8,895 nt of DNA from JAKEHA01 sp035687255 (GTDB taxonomy: Bacteria > Krumholzibacteriota > Krumholzibacteriia > WVZY01 > JAKEHA01), in contig DASRYI010000311.1 in NCBI GenBank assembly GCA_035687255.1, positions 1 through 8,895 of the forward strand. Reading direction: 5' to 3'. The notes under the pieces were generated by a model. That model did no database searches. It was not told the origin of the DNA and worked only from the letters and a program-made list of their open reading frames with translations. The position numbers and the translations under genes are program-made. Positions 7,222 to 8,895 of the stretch are shown here, piece by piece. The stretch's first letter is position 1. The number at the start of each line of letters is the position of its first letter.

Positions 7222-8237
7222 CCGTCGACGCTGACTTCTTTTCCGCTGGATGCCGACTGGTACATGGCATCCATGATCTTCATGATACCCAGTGCGTCCT
7301 TGCCCGACGTCGCGGGCTCTTTCTGTTTGCGCACGCACTGAATGAAGTGGTCGATTTCGGCCTGGTAACTCTCCTTATAGTAGTTCTTCTGGCGCCCCAG
7401 CGTGGGGGTGACGTTCACGAGCACGCCGCGAATCGACTTGTGCAGTTGCAGCGGTGTCAGAATGCCCGCGCCCTTGCTGCCGTAGATCTGCATGTAGACG
7501 GCGTCGCGCTCGTCGCGGAGGTTCCAGTTCACTTCCAGCATGAGGCAGGCGCCGCTGTCGAAGCGCACCATGGCGCAGCCCGAATCCTCCACGCTGTCCT
7601 TGCCCTTGCCGCCGAATACGCCGCACGAAATGGCGGCCGCCGGCTTCAACCCCGAAATCCAAATGGAAAGATCGACCAGCGGCGTGCCCAGATCGAGCAA
7701 CGCACCGCCGCCGGCTTTGCCTCGCTCCGTGAACCAGGCGCGGTCCTTCCAGTCGGTGGCGCGGCGCAGCCACCCCGCCTTGATGATCTGGATGTCCCCC
7801 AGCTCGTGCGCGCTCACGAACTTGTGCAGCATCTGCGCGTCTTCGCGGAAGCGGTTGTTCATCGCCACCATGAGAATGCGGTCGTACTTTTCCGCCGCGT
7901 CCACCATCTGTTGCGCTTCTTTGGCGTTGCGCGACATGGGCTTTTCGCACAGCACGTCGCGTCCCGAACGCAGCGCGGCAATGGCCATGGGCGCGTGCAG
8001 ATAGTTGGGAGTGCACAGATCGACGGCGTCGACCTCCGCCTTCTTCAACATCTCGTTGAAGTCGTCGTACGACTCCTTGAACCCGAACTGGTCCTTGATG
8101 CGCCGGGCCTTGACCCGGTCGTAATCGGCGATGGCCACCAGCTCGACTTCCGGATTGGCGCGATAGGCGGGAATGTGCGCCACCTGGGCCACGTGCCCGG
8201 CCCCCGCCACGGCGATGCGTGTTTTTCGTGAAGACAT
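7218..8237 (-). CDS. Gfo/Idh/MocA-family NAD(P)-dependent oxidoreductase
   Basis: Members of this family oxidise or reduce sugars, inositols and related compounds using NAD(P); the substrate here cannot be told. The 339-residue protein has an N-terminal Rossmann domain with a GAGHVAQVAHIP dinucleotide-binding loop (12-23). EKP at 98-100 carries the conserved catalytic Lys99. The C-terminal alpha/beta domain has GGGALLDLGTPLVD at 176-189. In most family members the eleventh position of that motif is a histidine (GGGxxxDxGxHxxD) that takes part in catalysis; here it is Pro186, so activity or substrate may differ. The ATG at 8237 has AGGA at 8248-8245, seven bases upstream. This is the first gene of the minus-strand run. 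Its promoter should lie in 8238-8465, but I see no clear one there. Its stop overlaps the lnt start by four bases, so the two are probably co-translated. Confidence 0.95.
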   Translation of the reverse strand: MSSRKTRIAVAGAGHVAQVAHIPAYRANPEVELVAIADYDRVKARRIKDQFGFKESYDDFNEMLKKAEVDAVDLCTPNYLHAPMAIAALRSGRDVLCEKPMSRNAKEAQQMVDAAEKYDRILMVAMNNRFREDAQMLHKFVSAHELGDIQIIKAGWLRRATDWKDRAWFTERGKAGGGALLDLGTPLVDLSIWISGLKPAAAISCGVFGGKGKDSVEDSGCAMVRFDSGACLMLEVNWNLRDERDAVYMQIYGSKGAGILTPLQLHKSIRGVLVNVTPTLGRQKNYYKESYQAEIDHFIQCVRKQKEPATSGKDALGIMKIMDAMYQSASSGKEVSVDG

Positions 8238-8260
8238 GCGGGCATCCTAACGTAGGAGGC

Positions 8261-8303
8261 CGGGGTTGTCATCGACGATTCGCCGCGAAATGGCCAAACC
8301 CCG
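8261..8303. repeat. 7-base inverted repeat in the divergent intergenic region
   Basis: CGGGGTT (8261-8267) is mirrored by AACCCCG (8297-8303). A small TTCG-CCG-CGAA hairpin (8279-8289) lies between the arms. It is short for GC-rich DNA, and is listed mainly because two longer inverted repeats follow within 110 bases. Confidence 0.3.
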
Positions 8304-8320
8304 CGACGGGCGAGGAGCAG

Positions 8321-8362
8321 CGCCGGGCGCATCATGGGCGCCAGACAGCGACGCGCCCGGCG
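8321..8362. repeat. Perfect 10-base inverted repeat
   Basis: CGCCGGGCGC (8321-8330) is the exact reverse complement of GCGCCCGGCG (8353-8362), with a 22-base loop. No T run follows on either side, so it is not a typical terminator. It could be an RNA stem in a leader transcript or a DNA-binding site. It lies between the oxidoreductase and the divergent lipoprotein gene. Confidence 0.45.
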
Positions 8363-8376
8363 TCGAGTTGCGCAAC

Positions 8377-8409
8377 CATGTCGCCGTTGGTCGCTCGAGT
8401 GGCGACATG
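8377..8409. repeat. Perfect 9-base inverted repeat CATGTCGCC-N15-GGCGACATG
   Basis: The arms are 8377-8385 and 8401-8409, with centres 24 bases apart. Wobble and A-T pairs could extend the stem by three, leaving a 9-base loop (8389-8397). The right arm overlaps the weak candidate -35 of the downstream lipoprotein gene, the position expected of an operator. A leader-RNA hairpin is the alternative. Confidence 0.45.
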
Positions 8410-8428
8410 AGAGCCGGCATGATATCCT
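8400..8428 (+). promoter_or_regulatory. Weak candidate promoter for the 3'-edge lipoprotein gene
   Basis: TGGCGA (8400-8405) and TATCCT (8423-8428) are 17 bases apart. Matches to consensus are three and four of six, so this is weak. The spacing and the short leader of about 30 bases to the ATG at 8466 are reasonable. A promoter for a different sigma factor is equally possible. Confidence 0.22.
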
Positions 8429-8431
8429 GCC
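8416..8431. promoter_or_regulatory. Near-perfect 16-base palindrome, possible operator
   Basis: GGCATGATATCCTGCC is symmetrical at seven of its eight base pairs around a GATATC core. It covers the candidate -10 and ends 34 bases before the lipoprotein ATG. Such symmetry next to a start suggests a site for a dimeric regulator. No regulator gene is in the window, so this rests on position and symmetry only. Confidence 0.35.
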
Positions 8432-8452
8432 TTCGCCCGTCGCTCGTAACCC

Positions 8453-8457
8453 AGGAG
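8453..8457 (+). promoter_or_regulatory. Ribosome binding site of the 3'-edge lipoprotein gene
   Basis: AGGAG lies eight bases before the ATG at 8466. Together with the signal peptide that follows, it fixes the start of a gene that runs off the window. Confidence 0.75.
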
Positions 8458-8465
8458 AGCGAACC

Positions 8466-8895
8466 ATGCCACGATTCCGCGTGTCTGCGATTTCCGTCAT
8501 CCTCTCGGTGTCCGCCCTGATGTTTCTCGGCTGTGGAGGCGACAACAACAATCCCACGTCGGCCGGCCCGACCACACTCAAGCACTATGACAAGTCGGAC
8601 GGTTGGAGTTGCGCCGACGCGGTGACCTGTCAGGACGTATTCGACATCAAGTTCAGCGCCGGCTCCACCGTCACGTTCAAGGCCACCGACATCACGGGTG
8701 ATTCCGTTGTGGAAGTAGCCCTGTACGCGCCGGGTGACAATCTGGGCGGGACCAACCTGTTCACGGGAACCGCCAACGAGTACCGGTGCAATTACGTCTA
8801 CGGGTGCAGTTCCAACACCGCAGGACAGACGGTATCCAACTTCGCGATCAACACCACGGGCGTGTATCGTCTGGCCATCACGCGCGACTGGGGTG
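8466..8895 (+). CDS. Small lipoprotein with PPC-like beta domain (3' partial)
   Basis: The frame is open to the right edge, with 143 whole codons visible. Residues 1-22 form a signal peptide (PRFR, then a hydrophobic stretch) ending FLGC, so Cys23 is the likely lipidation site; Phe at -3 is slightly unusual for a lipobox. A low-complexity Gly/Asn/Thr/Pro linker follows (24-37), then a domain with FDIKFSAGSTVTF, VEVALYAPGDN and TGVYRLAIT. That pattern resembles the bacterial pre-peptidase C-terminal (PPC) beta-sandwich, often attached to secreted enzymes. Cysteines 49, 55, 108 and 114 may form disulfides. An AGGAG lies eight bases before the ATG. It is divergent from the oxidoreductase. The function cannot be told from the visible part; a further catalytic domain may lie beyond the edge. 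Confidence 0.85.
   Translation, partial: MPRFRVSAISVILSVSALMFLGCGGDNNNPTSAGPTTLKHYDKSDGWSCADAVTCQDVFDIKFSAGSTVTFKATDITGDSVVEVALYAPGDNLGGTNLFTGTANEYRCNYVYGCSSNTAGQTVSNFAINTTGVYRLAITRDWG

Noticed and set aside
6637..7341. 234-codon open frame on the plus strand opposite lnt
   Set aside because: The product is a Gln/Arg/His-rich low-complexity chain, the expected antisense of a hydrophobic membrane protein.
7347..8231. 294-codon open frame on the plus strand opposite the oxidoreductase
   Set aside because: The minus-strand gene has full family motifs; the plus-strand product has none and looks like antisense shadow.
8238..8340. Promoter for the oxidoreductase-lnt unit on the minus strand
   Set aside because: I searched for paired -35 and -10 elements at 16-18 base spacing and found none better than chance.

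Overview
The window is GC-rich, gene-dense bacterial DNA with no mobile element, CRISPR array, rRNA or tRNA that I can see. A complete apolipoprotein N-acyltransferase (Lnt) and three exported proteins, two of them lipoproteins, point to a Gram-negative-type (diderm) bacterium. The mix of a HEAT-repeat/cyclophilin fusion, a lipoprotein metallopeptidase and mostly stand-alone housekeeping genes would suit an uncultured FCB-type or related candidate phylum. That placement is inference and weak.

Layout: (1) 1-1479, plus strand: the 3' part of a HEAT-repeat protein with a C-terminal cyclophilin-type peptidyl-prolyl isomerase domain, cut by the left edge. (2) 8237 down to 1476, minus strand: seven tightly packed co-directional genes. 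In transcription order these are a Gfo/Idh/MocA oxidoreductase, lnt, panD, an AlaX-type alanyl-tRNA editing protein with a DHHA1-like tail, a secreted protein of unknown function, a lipoprotein with a jelly-roll-like module and an HExxH metallopeptidase domain, and a zinc-ribbon NUDIX hydrolase. Three junctions overlap: two 4-base ATGA stop/start overlaps and one 23-base overlap. The only gap able to hold a promoter is lnt-panD, and it has a good sigma70-like one (TTGTGC-17-TATGAT). The run is therefore probably at least two transcription units: oxidoreductase-lnt, and panD through NUDIX. (3) 8238-8465: a divergent intergenic region with several inverted repeats. (4) 8466-8895, plus strand: the start of a small lipoprotein cut by the right edge.

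Most genes are recognisable housekeeping or repair functions: coenzyme A precursor synthesis, lipoprotein maturation, tRNA proofreading and nucleotide clean-up. The least described parts are the translationally linked secreted-protein/metallopeptidase pair (4028-1982), the HEAT-cyclophilin fusion, and the symmetrical DNA elements ahead of the last lipoprotein. I do not see a convincing new defence, mobile or biosynthetic system.
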